Shown piece by piece: positions 26,628-34,381 of a stretch of DNA of 64,000 nucleotides (position 1 is its first letter; each line of letters begins with the position of its first letter). This DNA is from Flavobacterium eburneipallidum (GTDB lineage: Bacteria > Bacteroidota > Bacteroidia > Flavobacteriales > Flavobacteriaceae), in assembly GCF_027111355.2 (NCBI RefSeq), contig NZ_CP114291.2, forward strand, positions 496,001 to 560,000, written 5' to 3'. Under the pieces are notes generated by a model. It was not told where the DNA came from. It worked only from the letters and a program-made list of their open reading frames with translations, and did not search any database. A program made the position numbers and the translations under genes.

Positions 26628-27524
26628 TTAATCCAACGCTTTTTTCAACTCCGATTCAATATTTTGAAAAATTTCGGTGATATTTTCTTTTTTTCCTGAC
26701 AATAAAAAAACTTCGGTAGCTGGCATTTCCTTGGAATCCCACAATAGTTGAACTTTTTTTTCGGTGATAAAATTCCTTGCATTACAATTCCAAACTACTG
26801 CAACTCCTGTGTTTTTAGACAGCAAATTTAACATTTCATATTCTGATGGAATAATATAATTAGGAACCATTGAGGGTCTTTTTTTATTAAAAACATGCAA
26901 CCAAAACAATTTAATATGCGGAATTCCAGAATCGTGACTGAACCATTTTTGGTTGTTTAACCAATTTTCGGTTGTTGTCAAATCGTTGTTTTTTAGACTT
27001 GTCTTGAACTCTTTGGCATCAATTGTATTGGAACCAATTATAACCTGCTTTATTTCGCCTACTTTTTTTTGAATTGTATCAAAGGTGTCGTACTTTTTCG
27101 TCATAATAGCAAAATCGAGTTTTTTAGAATTGACCAATTCAAAAAGCTGATCGTTGGTATAGAACGAAAAATCGATAAAGTCGTACATCGAAAGCAATAC
27201 ACTTCCTAAACTAGACATCAAATGTTTGGAAATCCCGACCGAAATTAATCTATTGGCGTTGAAAGCTTTGGCTCGAAAACCATTTTCCACATTTTCCAGT
27301 CGGTCTAAAGCTTCAATGATTAAATTATTGAGTAACTTGGCGTATTCTGTTGGCTCCACTCCTTTCGATTTCCTATTGAAAAGTGTATAACCCACATGCG
27401 CTTCTAACATTGATATTTGCTGACTTACCGCAGGCTGGCTAATAAATAATTCTTTGGCAGCCAAAGAGAAATTTCCGTTTTTGTAAACCGATTTAAAGGT
27501 ACGGTACCATTCGAGATTTACCAT
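26628..27524 (-). CDS. LysR family transcriptional regulator
   Basis: 298 residues. The N-terminal winged helix-turn-helix (about 1-60) has AAKELFISQPAVSQQISMLE, the standard LysR recognition region. The rest is an effector-binding domain. It is divergent from the DJ-1-like and alcohol dehydrogenase genes, with only 86 bases between starts, the usual sign that a LysR protein controls its neighbour. The co-inducer is unknown; an aldehyde or other electrophile is plausible given the target genes. Confidence 0.9.
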   Translation of the reverse strand: MVNLEWYRTFKSVYKNGNFSLAAKELFISQPAVSQQISMLEAHVGYTLFNRKSKGVEPTEYAKLLNNLIIEALDRLENVENGFRAKAFNANRLISVGISKHLMSSLGSVLLSMYDFIDFSFYTNDQLFELVNSKKLDFAIMTKKYDTFDTIQKKVGEIKQVIIGSNTIDAKEFKTSLKNNDLTTTENWLNNQKWFSHDSGIPHIKLFWLHVFNKKRPSMVPNYIIPSEYEMLNLLSKNTGVAVVWNCNARNFITEKKVQLLWDSKEMPATEVFLLSGKKENITEIFQNIESELKKALD

Positions 27525-27585
27525 GATATAAATATATTTATCACAAACATAATTTAAATTATTTTTACTGATAGCAGATTCGCCT

Positions 27586-27593
27586 TAAATTTG
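27586..27593 (+). promoter_or_regulatory. Promoter -7 box of the DJ-1/alcohol dehydrogenase operon
   Basis: TAAATTTG lies 18 bases before the ATG at 27611, in the divergent spacer shared with the LysR gene, where the regulator probably binds. Confidence 0.5.
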
Positions 27594-27610
27594 TAGAAAT
27601 AAAACAAATC

Positions 27611-28375
27611 ATGAAAAAAATTGTAGCACTACTTATTGTAACATTCATTGCAACTAGCCTAATACTAACGGCACAAAACAAAAAGAAAAAAGACATGAAA
27701 AAAGTATTATTTGTGGTTACCAGTCACGATAAATTGGGAAACACAGGAAAAAAAACAGGTTTTTGGACAGAAGAATTAGCAGCTCCTTATTATGCTTTGG
27801 TTGACAAAGGAATTCAAATAGACATTGCCACGCCACTTGGCGGACAACCTCCAATTGATCCTAAAAGTGAAGATCCATCAGCAGCAACGGAAGACACCAA
27901 AAGATTTGATACCGATAAAGTGTTATTAGAAAAACTTAAAAACACTAAAAAATTATCTGAAGTGAATGAAGCCGATTACGATGCTGTTTTTTATCCTGGT
28001 GGTCACGGGCCGCTTTGGGATTTAGCCGAAGATAAAACATCTGCCGATTTGATTGTTGCTTTTTACACGCACAACAAACCTGTTGGTTTTGTTTGTCACG
28101 CACCTGGAGTACTCAAAAACGTGAAAATTAATGGCGAATTTTTGGTAAAAGGAAAAAAAGTGACTGGCTTTGCTAATTCAGAAGAAGAAGCGGTTGGTTT
28201 AACGAATATTGTTCCATTTTTACTGGAAGATGTATTACAAAAAAACGGCGCAACATACAGCAAAGTAGAAGATTGGCATCCTTTTGCTGTAGAAGATGGT
28301 TTGTTAATCACAGGACAAAATCCAGCATCGTCTAAACTGGTTGCCGAAAAATTATTAGAACAATTAAACAAATAG
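27611..28375 (+). CDS. DJ-1/PfpI superfamily protein, possibly exported
   Basis: 254 residues. The first 20 residues look like a signal peptide (hydrophobic stretch ending near TAQ). The DJ-1/PfpI (Hsp31-like) domain follows, with the nucleophile in GFVCHAPGVL near 160 and an upstream YPGGHGPLWD. Family members act as glyoxalases or protein and aldehyde detoxifiers. An internal ATG (MKKVLFVV, about residue 29) could start a cytoplasmic form without the leader. It precedes the alcohol dehydrogenase gene by three bases, so the pair is co-translated and probably regulated by the divergent LysR protein. Confidence 0.88.
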   Translation: MKKIVALLIVTFIATSLILTAQNKKKKDMKKVLFVVTSHDKLGNTGKKTGFWTEELAAPYYALVDKGIQIDIATPLGGQPPIDPKSEDPSAATEDTKRFDTDKVLLEKLKNTKKLSEVNEADYDAVFYPGGHGPLWDLAEDKTSADLIVAFYTHNKPVGFVCHAPGVLKNVKINGEFLVKGKKVTGFANSEEEAVGLTNIVPFLLEDVLQKNGATYSKVEDWHPFAVEDGLLITGQNPASSKLVAEKLLEQLNK

Positions 28376-28378
28376 ATT

Positions 28379-29536
28379 ATGCTTAACTTCGAATTATACA
28401 ATCCTACCAATTATGTTTTTGGAAAAGGACAAATAGAAAAATTGGCGACTTTAACGCCAAAAAATGCAAAAATTTTATTGGCTTATGGCGGTGGAAGTAT
28501 CTTTAAAAACGGCGTTTACGACCAAGTAAAGAAAGCATTAACTGATTTTGAAATTGTAGAATTTGGCGGAATCGAACCCAATCCTCGTTTTGAAACTTTG
28601 ATGAAAGCGGTAGAAGTTATCCGAGAACAAAACATCGATTTTATATTGGCTGTTGGTGGCGGAAGTGTGATTGATGGTGTAAAATTCGTTTCGGCTGCCG
28701 TACATTTTGATGGAAATCCAATCGATATTTTACAAAAAAGATTGTTGATCAAAGAAAACGCCATGCCTTTTGGAACCGTTTTAACCTTACCTGCAACGGG
28801 AAGCGAAATGAATTCGGGATCGGTAGTAACTATTGATGCTACGCAAGAAAAATTAGCTTTTGGCGGTAGTGCTATGTTTCCGAAATTCTCTATTTGTGAT
28901 CCAACGGTGGTTCAATCTCTACCTAAAAGACAAATTGAGAACGGAATCGTAGATGCTTTTACACACGTGATGGAGCAGTATTTAACCTACCCACACGATG
29001 CTTTATTGCAAGACCGTTTTTCAGAAGGTATTTTGCAAACCTTAATCGAAATTGGACCAAAAGTAGTTGAAAATCCATCGGATTATAAATTGGCTTCAAA
29101 CTTTATGTGGTGCGCCACAATGGCTTTGAACGGATTAATTCAAAAAGGAGTTCCAAACGATTGGGCAACACACATGATTGGACACGAATTAACGGCTCTT
29201 TACGAAATTGATCACGCTAGAACTTTAGCGATTATTGCTCCTAATTTATATAGAGTGATGTTCGAAACCAAAAAAGGAAAATTAGCACAATACGGAAAAC
29301 GTATTTTCAATTTAACGGGAACTGACGATGAAATTGCTAACGAAGCCATCAACAAAACCGTTGCTTTTTTTGAAACTATGGGAATGCCAACAAAATTATC
29401 AGATTGCACGAAAGATTTCGAAAAAACGGCTGATTTTATTGCCACACGTTTTGAAGAAAGAGGTTGGTTTGCTATGGGCGAAAAACAAAATATCACTCCC
29501 GAAAAAGTGAGAGTCATTGTAGAAATGAGTTATTAA
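28379..29536 (+). CDS. Iron-containing alcohol dehydrogenase (YqhD-like)
   Basis: 385 residues. The NAD(P)-binding GGGS motifs fall near 38-41 and 93-96. The metal-binding His residues lie in GIVDAFTHVMEQY near 188-200 and GHELTALYEIDHARTL near 264-279. The GGGSVIDGVKFV segment and the overall length match the YqhD/BDH group, which reduces aldehydes with NADPH. Paired with the DJ-1-like gene and a LysR regulator, it suggests an aldehyde detoxification unit. Confidence 0.92.
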   Translation: MLNFELYNPTNYVFGKGQIEKLATLTPKNAKILLAYGGGSIFKNGVYDQVKKALTDFEIVEFGGIEPNPRFETLMKAVEVIREQNIDFILAVGGGSVIDGVKFVSAAVHFDGNPIDILQKRLLIKENAMPFGTVLTLPATGSEMNSGSVVTIDATQEKLAFGGSAMFPKFSICDPTVVQSLPKRQIENGIVDAFTHVMEQYLTYPHDALLQDRFSEGILQTLIEIGPKVVENPSDYKLASNFMWCATMALNGLIQKGVPNDWATHMIGHELTALYEIDHARTLAIIAPNLYRVMFETKKGKLAQYGKRIFNLTGTDDEIANEAINKTVAFFETMGMPTKLSDCTKDFEKTADFIATRFEERGWFAMGEKQNITPEKVRVIVEMSY

Positions 29537-29561
29537 AAACCACTCCTTCAAATTATTATTT

Positions 29562-29620
29562 AACACGGATTTCAAGATTTTAATCTTTTAGATTTTAAAT
29601 CAATGAAATCCGTGTTTTTT
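29562..29620 (+). terminator. Hairpin terminator after the alcohol dehydrogenase gene
   Basis: AACACGGATTTCA (29562-29574) pairs with TGAAATCCGTGTT (29604-29616), followed by a T run. Confidence 0.75.
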
Positions 29621-29881
29621 ATTTTGACATAAATCCATTAAAAAAGGCGTCCCCAAAATTACTTTCAAGCACGCCTCTTTCAAAAATACTAAAACAAAAC
29701 TAACTAATTCAATCTACTAAATATTTATAAAAAACCAATTAACAGATAGTTACAACGATGTAACAATAAATATATTGTATGAAAATAAAATATTTTTAAT
29801 TATTTTTTTAAAGTAGTTTTTTAAGGCTTTTAAAAATCTATTTCTGCACGGTATTTATTGCTTTATTAGTGTAATTTTAAG
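29621..29881. other. Gene-free AT-rich spacer before gpsA
   Basis: After the terminator this spacer holds an imperfect GGCGT/ACGCC pair near 29645-29677 and otherwise A/T-rich DNA with no supported frame. The gpsA promoter elements lie at its right end. Confidence 0.6.
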
Positions 29882-29889
29882 TACTTTTG
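29858..29889 (+). promoter_or_regulatory. gpsA promoter with -33 TTG and -7 TAnnTTTG
   Basis: TTG at 29858-29860 and TACTTTTG at 29882-29889 are 21 bases apart, a good match to the Bacteroidota promoter layout. The gpsA ATG follows 21 bases later. Confidence 0.55.
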
Positions 29890-29909
29890 GCTTTAAAATT
29901 TATAAAATA

Positions 29910-30905
29910 ATGACCAAAAATCTAAAATTTGCAGTAATTGGAGGCGGAAGTTGGGCAACCGCTATTGCCAAAATGCTTTGTGTAAATCTAAAAGAAATCA
30001 CATGGTATATGCGAAACGAAGATGCCATCGAACATATAAAAATCCATCATCATAATCCAAATTACTTAAGCTCTGTTGAATTTGACATTAAAAAAATACA
30101 ACTAACTAGCGACATCAACGAAGCGGTGGCTTATGCCGATTATATTATTTTTGCTATTCCTTCGGCTTTTTTAGGTGATGAACTTCAAAAATTGACCGAA
30201 AGCCTAGATAATAAAGTGATTTTTTCTGCTATCAAAGGAATCGTTCCTGAAACCAGCTTGATTGTTGGTGAACATTTCAATAGCACTTACCATATTCCTT
30301 TTGAAAATATTGGCGTAATTACTGGCCCTTGCCACGCCGAAGAAGTAGCTTTGGAACGTTTGTCGTATCTAACTATAGCTTGTGGTGATGCCGAAAAAGC
30401 CAAAATAGTAGCCAAAAGCTTGTCTAGCAATTATATTAAAACCAAAATCTCGGACGATATCATTGGTACAGAATATGCCGCTATGCTCAAGAATATTTAT
30501 GCCATTGCAGCAGGAATTGCTCACGGATTGGGTTATGGCGATAATTTCCAATCGGTTTTGATGAGTAACGGCATCCGAGAGATGAAAAAATTCATCCGAA
30601 AAGTACACAAAATGAAACGAAACATCAATGATTCAGCTTATTTGGGGGATTTATTGGTAACGGGATATTCTGTGTTTTCCAGAAACAGAATGTTCGGAAA
30701 TATGATTGGAAAAGGCTATACCGTAAAATCTGCCATGATGGAAATGAGTATGGTTGCCGAAGGGTATTACGCAACAAAAAGTGCTTACAACCTTAATCTA
30801 AATTATGGGGCTAAAACACCAATTATAGATGCCGTTTACAGCATTTTGTACGAAGGAAAATCTGCGAAAAAGGTTTTTGAAAGACTAACGGAGAAGTTGG
30901 ATTAA
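29910..30905 (+). CDS. gpsA: Glycerol-3-phosphate dehydrogenase [NAD(P)+]
   Basis: 331 residues. The N-terminal Rossmann motif GGGSWATAIAK (about 11-21) binds the cofactor. The catalytic Lys lies in SAIKGIVPE near 108-116, and the substrate-binding region is GTEYAAMLKNIYAIAAG near 190-206. It converts dihydroxyacetone phosphate to sn-glycerol-3-phosphate for phospholipid synthesis. A strong bidirectional terminator follows. Confidence 0.95.
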   Translation: MTKNLKFAVIGGGSWATAIAKMLCVNLKEITWYMRNEDAIEHIKIHHHNPNYLSSVEFDIKKIQLTSDINEAVAYADYIIFAIPSAFLGDELQKLTESLDNKVIFSAIKGIVPETSLIVGEHFNSTYHIPFENIGVITGPCHAEEVALERLSYLTIACGDAEKAKIVAKSLSSNYIKTKISDDIIGTEYAAMLKNIYAIAAGIAHGLGYGDNFQSVLMSNGIREMKKFIRKVHKMKRNINDSAYLGDLLVTGYSVFSRNRMFGNMIGKGYTVKSAMMEMSMVAEGYYATKSAYNLNLNYGAKTPIIDAVYSILYEGKSAKKVFERLTEKLD

Positions 30906-30921
30906 ATTTTCAGAATAAAGA

Positions 30922-30971
30922 AAAAAGAGAATAGAATAAAGACTAATCTTCTTTATTCTATTCTCTTTTTT
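30922..30971. terminator. Long bidirectional hairpin terminator
   Basis: The 20-base arms 30922-30941 and 30951-30970 pair perfectly around a nine-base loop (core GAGAATAGAATAAAG) with a T run on the plus strand and an A run on the other side. It lies between converging genes. Confidence 0.88.
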
Positions 30972-30980
30972 CTTTTCTTT

Positions 30981-31388
30981 TTACCTTACAATGACCCCAT
31001 CCACAAACAAAAGCGGCACTTCCTCTACATAATCTGGTGTGATGGAATTGGCTCTAAAAATATATTTTCTGTCGTATAAGGTGTTACCTATAAAGAACGT
31101 AACCATAAACTCATTGTTGAGTGCCAAAACACTTTTTTCAACCATTTCTACTTTTACAAAAGTAACCGATGGAACTTCCATAAAAGCGTGACGCAAAAGT
31201 GAGGTTTTTTTCATTTCGCCATTGATAGTTCCAAAAGCTTTAGAAACAATCATTACACTATCCAACTGAAAATCGCTGTCGTTTACTAAATAAATGTACC
31301 AAACTTTTTCCATAAAATCGTCGCTCCATTCTTGGACTGCGGCAAGGAAAACGTTTTCCACTTCGGGAATGATGATGTCTTTTTTCAT
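30981..31388 (-). CDS. Conserved hypothetical protein beside pheS
   Basis: 135 residues of mixed alpha/beta character, no signal peptide or membrane segment. The C-terminal half has strand-like stretches such as VVALNN-type sequence and FFIGNTLYDRKYIF. The start follows the pheS stop by about 49 bases on the same strand, so it may be co-transcribed with pheS. I do not recognise the family; I suspect it is a conserved flavobacterial protein. Confidence 0.65.
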   Translation of the reverse strand: MKKDIIIPEVENVFLAAVQEWSDDFMEKVWYIYLVNDSDFQLDSVMIVSKAFGTINGEMKKTSLLRHAFMEVPSVTFVKVEMVEKSVLALNNEFMVTFFIGNTLYDRKYIFRANSITPDYVEEVPLLFVDGVIVR

Positions 31389-31436
31389 TTTTAAAAATCT
31401 TTGTCAAAGTTCTAAACTTTGACAAAGTTGAATTAT

Positions 31437-32462
31437 TTATATACTTGCTCTGAATTGCTCTAAAAAACGAACGTCATTTTCGTAGAACATACGGATGTCA
31501 CCAATTTGATACAACAACATGGCAATTCTTTCGATTCCCATTCCAAAAGCAAAACCGGTGTATTCCTCTGGGTTAATGTTACAATTTTTCAAAACATTTG
31601 GATCGACCATTCCGCAACCACCAATTTCCAGCCAACCGGTTCCTTTGGTGATTCTATAGTCGGTTTCGGTTTTCAAACCCCAGTAAATGTCAATTTCGGC
31701 ACTTGGTTCTGTGAATGGAAAATAAGAAGGACGAAGACGGATTTTTGATTTCCCAAACATTTCTTTGGTGAAATATAAAAGTGTTTGCTTCAAATCGGCA
31801 AAAGAAACGTCTTTGTCAATATATAATCCTTCCACTTGGTGAAAAATACAATGCGAACGCGATGAAACGGCTTCATTACGGAAAACTCTTCCTGGAGAAA
31901 TCGTTCTAATTGGCGGTTTGTTATTTTCCATATAACGCACTTGCACGGATGAAGTGTGGGTACGCAACAAAATATCGGGATTGGTTTGAATGAAAAAGGT
32001 ATCCTGCATATCACGCGCCGGATGGTATTCCGGCAAGTTCAATGCGGTGAAATTATGCCAATCGTCCTCAATTTCCGGTCCTTCGGAAACGTTGAAACCA
32101 ACATTGGAAAAGATGTCGATAATTTGGTTTTTGACCAATGATATTGGATGACGTGAGCCAATGATTACTGGCTCTGCTGAACGTGTTAAATCACCATAAA
32201 CTCCTTTGCTTTCTTCTTTACTTTCTAAAGATTCCTGAATGGATTTTACTTTTTCTTCTGCAGAAGATTTCAGCAAATTGATTACTTGTCCGAATTCCTT
32301 TTTTTGGTCGTTTGGTACGTTTTTGAATTCGGCGAAAAAATCTTTCAAAAGTCCTTTGCTTCCCAGAAATTTGATTCTAAATGCTTCTAGTTCTTCTTTG
32401 TTTTGTGTTGAAAAAGCTTGTGCTTCGCCAATATATTCTTTTATCTTGTCTATCATTTTCAT
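31437..32462 (-). CDS. pheS: Phenylalanine--tRNA ligase alpha subunit
   Basis: 341 residues, near the family norm. A coiled-coil N-terminal arm (about 1-85) is followed by the class II core, with GSRHPISL near 103-110, the EGPEIEDDWHNF region, TVRFRPSYFPFTEPS-type motif 2/3 region (here RLRPSYFPFTEPSAEID near 247-263), and the final GFAFGMGIERIAMLLY. It charges tRNA-Phe together with PheT. Preceded by a -7 box and a heptamer repeat tract. Confidence 0.95.
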   Translation of the reverse strand: MKMIDKIKEYIGEAQAFSTQNKEELEAFRIKFLGSKGLLKDFFAEFKNVPNDQKKEFGQVINLLKSSAEEKVKSIQESLESKEESKGVYGDLTRSAEPVIIGSRHPISLVKNQIIDIFSNVGFNVSEGPEIEDDWHNFTALNLPEYHPARDMQDTFFIQTNPDILLRTHTSSVQVRYMENNKPPIRTISPGRVFRNEAVSSRSHCIFHQVEGLYIDKDVSFADLKQTLLYFTKEMFGKSKIRLRPSYFPFTEPSAEIDIYWGLKTETDYRITKGTGWLEIGGCGMVDPNVLKNCNINPEEYTGFAFGMGIERIAMLLYQIGDIRMFYENDVRFLEQFRASI

Positions 32463-32478
32463 CCAATAATTGAGTGTG

Positions 32479-32486
32479 CAAATTTA
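32479..32486 (-). promoter_or_regulatory. pheS promoter -7 box
   Basis: On the minus strand, TAAATTTG lies 17 bases upstream of the pheS ATG and fits TAnnTTTG. Confidence 0.5.
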
Positions 32487-32490
32487 GGTA

Positions 32491-32527
32491 AAAGTTAGAA
32501 GTTAGAAGTTAGAAGTTAAAAGTTTTT
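32491..32527. repeat. AGTTAGA heptamer tandem repeat
   Basis: Three to four copies of AGTTAGA lie just upstream of the pheS -7 box. Their 7-bp period is not a multiple of three, so it is not coding. Confidence 0.7.
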
Positions 32528-32540
32528 CTGAAATTCTTAA

Positions 32541-32572
32541 CTGATTACTGCTACTGAACACTGAATACTAAT
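32541..32572. repeat. CTGAACACTGAATACTG-type repeat overlapping a stop codon
   Basis: CTGATTACTGCTACTGAACACTGAATACTA ends inside the stop codon (32568-32570) of the following minus-strand gene. It is one of three such repeats abutting a gene's stop. Confidence 0.6.
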
Positions 32573-32924
32573 CTATAAGTTCCTTTTCGATAAAATAATT
32601 CACAATGGCTTCTTTCATCAAAACGGATTGTTCTCCTGCTTTTAGCGGTGGTAATTCTTCTTTTACCTTGTAATGTGGCCAACCATCTTCATCAAAAAAT
32701 TCGAATTCATAAAAACCATACGGTTCTAATAATCGACAAATAGCGATGTGCATTAGGTTCAGCTTTTCGTCTTTGGCATAGGTTTGATGCACTTTTCCTA
32801 ATTCCTGAACACCAATTAAATAAATGATGGCGTCTAAATCTAAATCTTCGCCTTGCGAAAATTGATCAGAAAGTATTGTTACAAGTTTTTCCCAGCGTTC
32901 TTTAAGTTGTATATCTCTTGACAT
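32568..32924 (-). CDS. Conserved hypothetical protein (118 aa)
   Basis: 118 residues, acidic, mostly helical, with an aromatic cluster YGFYEFEFFDEDGWPHY around 70-86. No signal peptide or membrane segment and no motif that I recognise. The stop codon sits in a CTGAACACTG-type repeat, and its 5' leader carries a TTTTAGA heptamer array. Function unknown; probably a conserved flavobacterial protein. Confidence 0.65.
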   Translation of the reverse strand: MSRDIQLKERWEKLVTILSDQFSQGEDLDLDAIIYLIGVQELGKVHQTYAKDEKLNLMHIAICRLLEPYGFYEFEFFDEDGWPHYKVKEELPPLKAGEQSVLMKEAIVNYFIEKELID

Positions 32925-32928
32925 TATG

Positions 32929-32952
32929 ATTTTAGATTTTAGATTTTAGATT
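32929..32952. repeat. TTTTAGA heptamer array in the leader of the 118-aa gene
   Basis: Three to four copies of ATTTTAG begin a few bases upstream of the ATG at 32924 (minus strand). A shorter run lies at about 62757-62776 upstream of asnS. Confidence 0.6.
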
Positions 32953-33076
32953 GTTGATTACAGATTTTTTAATCTAAAAAATTGAAATTTCAACTCTAAA
33001 AATACTCGTGTAAAGATACCAACATAATTGCACAATTGAAGATTTTTTCAAAATGAACAAACTAAATTTCTGAATC

Positions 33077-33170
33077 TTATTGTTTGATTATTTTTTGAGA
33101 ATAGGTATGATCTTCATTTTCAATGTTCAAAATATAAATTTCATTGGATATTTTTTTAAAATATAATGAT
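33077..33170 (-). pseudogene. Remnant of a T9SS sorting tail
   Basis: The minus-strand frame here reads SLYFKKISNEIYILNIENE followed by a stretch ending SQKIIKQ and TAA at 33079-33077. It is a complete T9SS type A sorting-tail end, nearly the same as the tail of the delta-60 protein at 35492, but it has no upstream gene. It lies just after the stop of the 401-residue protein in a different reading frame. I read it as the last part of a lost gene or an exchanged tail. Confidence 0.75.
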
Positions 33171-34376
33171 TTACTTTTTAATTATTTTTTTTGATATCGC
33201 ACCATTGGATGTTTTTATCTGCAACAAATACATACCTGTGGCGAGATTGCTTACATTCAACTGTTGTAAATTATTGGATTGTTCAAACACCATTTTTCCT
33301 GTGCTGTCAATAATTTTAATATGTTCGAGGGTTTCGTTAGGCAAGGATAGATTCAAAATATCAGTAACGGGGTTAGGATAGAGTTTAAGATTTTCAAAAT
33401 TTAGATTACCCACCGAGAGTGAAGTTTCAAACTCTGGTCGTCCGTACAAACTCCATTTGCCGTCGTTTCGTTTTACACGCAAGTGCAAAACGTGGTCGCC
33501 TTCTTTAAGGTTTTGAGGGATGGTAATATTAAGCACTTCATCCACGCTTTGACCTTGTGTAATCGCTATGGGTGTGGCTGCGCCTACGCCAGGATCTTCG
33601 TCAATAAAATATTCGGCGGCAATAAGTTCATTGCCTAAAACTTTTGGTGATTTGTAGAATACCTGCCGTGCATACATTCCCCACTGGTTCGAATTATTTT
33701 TTACACGAATGTGAAGTATGTGAACACCTTCTGAAACTGCTGTTAAGGGTATTGAAAGAAATTCATTTAATTGAACACCTTGAGAAATAGGCAAAACTTC
33801 GCCATTTCCAACTCCTGGATCCGCATCTAGGAAATACTCTGCGGCAACAATGTTGTTACCCAAAATCTGTGGTGATTTATAAAATGCCTGTCGAGCGTAT
33901 AATCCCCACTGGTTTAAATTATTCTTCACTCGAAGATGTAAGATGTGAATTCCTGTTGCTACAGAAGTTAAAGGAATCGCAAACCTAGTATCCAAATTTG
34001 ACCCAGAAGAAATGTTCAATACTGTGGCATTTCCAGTTCCAGGATCGGTATCGAAAAAATATTCTGCTGCGATTATGGTATTATTTAAAGCAGCACTGAA
34101 ATTGGCAATATAGAATGGTTGTCTTCCATAAAGACTCCATTTATTAGCTTCATTTTTACTCCTCATGTGCAAAATATGAATCCCAGAACTTAAGCTGTTT
34201 ATGGATAAAGTCACATTTTCGTTGAGTGTTGGAGTGCTGGAGACAGCTACATTAGTTGCATTTCCAACCCCAGGATCGGTATCAAAAAAATATTCTATGT
34301 TTGATATTTTAGACTGTCCCATCATTGCAAAACAAGAGAGGAGACAGTATGTTATAATAAAGGAATAACTTCTCAT
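33171..34376 (-). CDS. Secreted protein with four EYFFDTDPGVG repeats and T9SS tail
   Basis: 401 residues. A signal peptide is followed by four repeats of about 75 residues, each opening AEYFFDTDPGVGNAT-like and closing with HILHLRVKNNxNQWGLYARQ-like sequence, with YKSP linkers between. A type A T9SS sorting domain ends the protein (about 325-401), closing with KKIIKK. The repeats contain conserved Asp and Gly residues (DxDPGxG) that might bind calcium. The gene starts five bases after the beta-helix gene and belongs to one operon. Confidence 0.85.
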   Translation of the reverse strand: MRSYSFIITYCLLSCFAMMGQSKISNIEYFFDTDPGVGNATNVAVSSTPTLNENVTLSINSLSSGIHILHMRSKNEANKWSLYGRQPFYIANFSAALNNTIIAAEYFFDTDPGTGNATVLNISSGSNLDTRFAIPLTSVATGIHILHLRVKNNLNQWGLYARQAFYKSPQILGNNIVAAEYFLDADPGVGNGEVLPISQGVQLNEFLSIPLTAVSEGVHILHIRVKNNSNQWGMYARQVFYKSPKVLGNELIAAEYFIDEDPGVGAATPIAITQGQSVDEVLNITIPQNLKEGDHVLHLRVKRNDGKWSLYGRPEFETSLSVGNLNFENLKLYPNPVTDILNLSLPNETLEHIKIIDSTGKMVFEQSNNLQQLNVSNLATGMYLLQIKTSNGAISKKIIKK

Positions 34377-34381
34377 CAGAT

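Noticed and set aside
29641..29680. Possible structured RNA with GGCGT/ACGCC pairing
   Set aside because: The arms are only five or six bases and imperfect; no known riboswitch core is visible.
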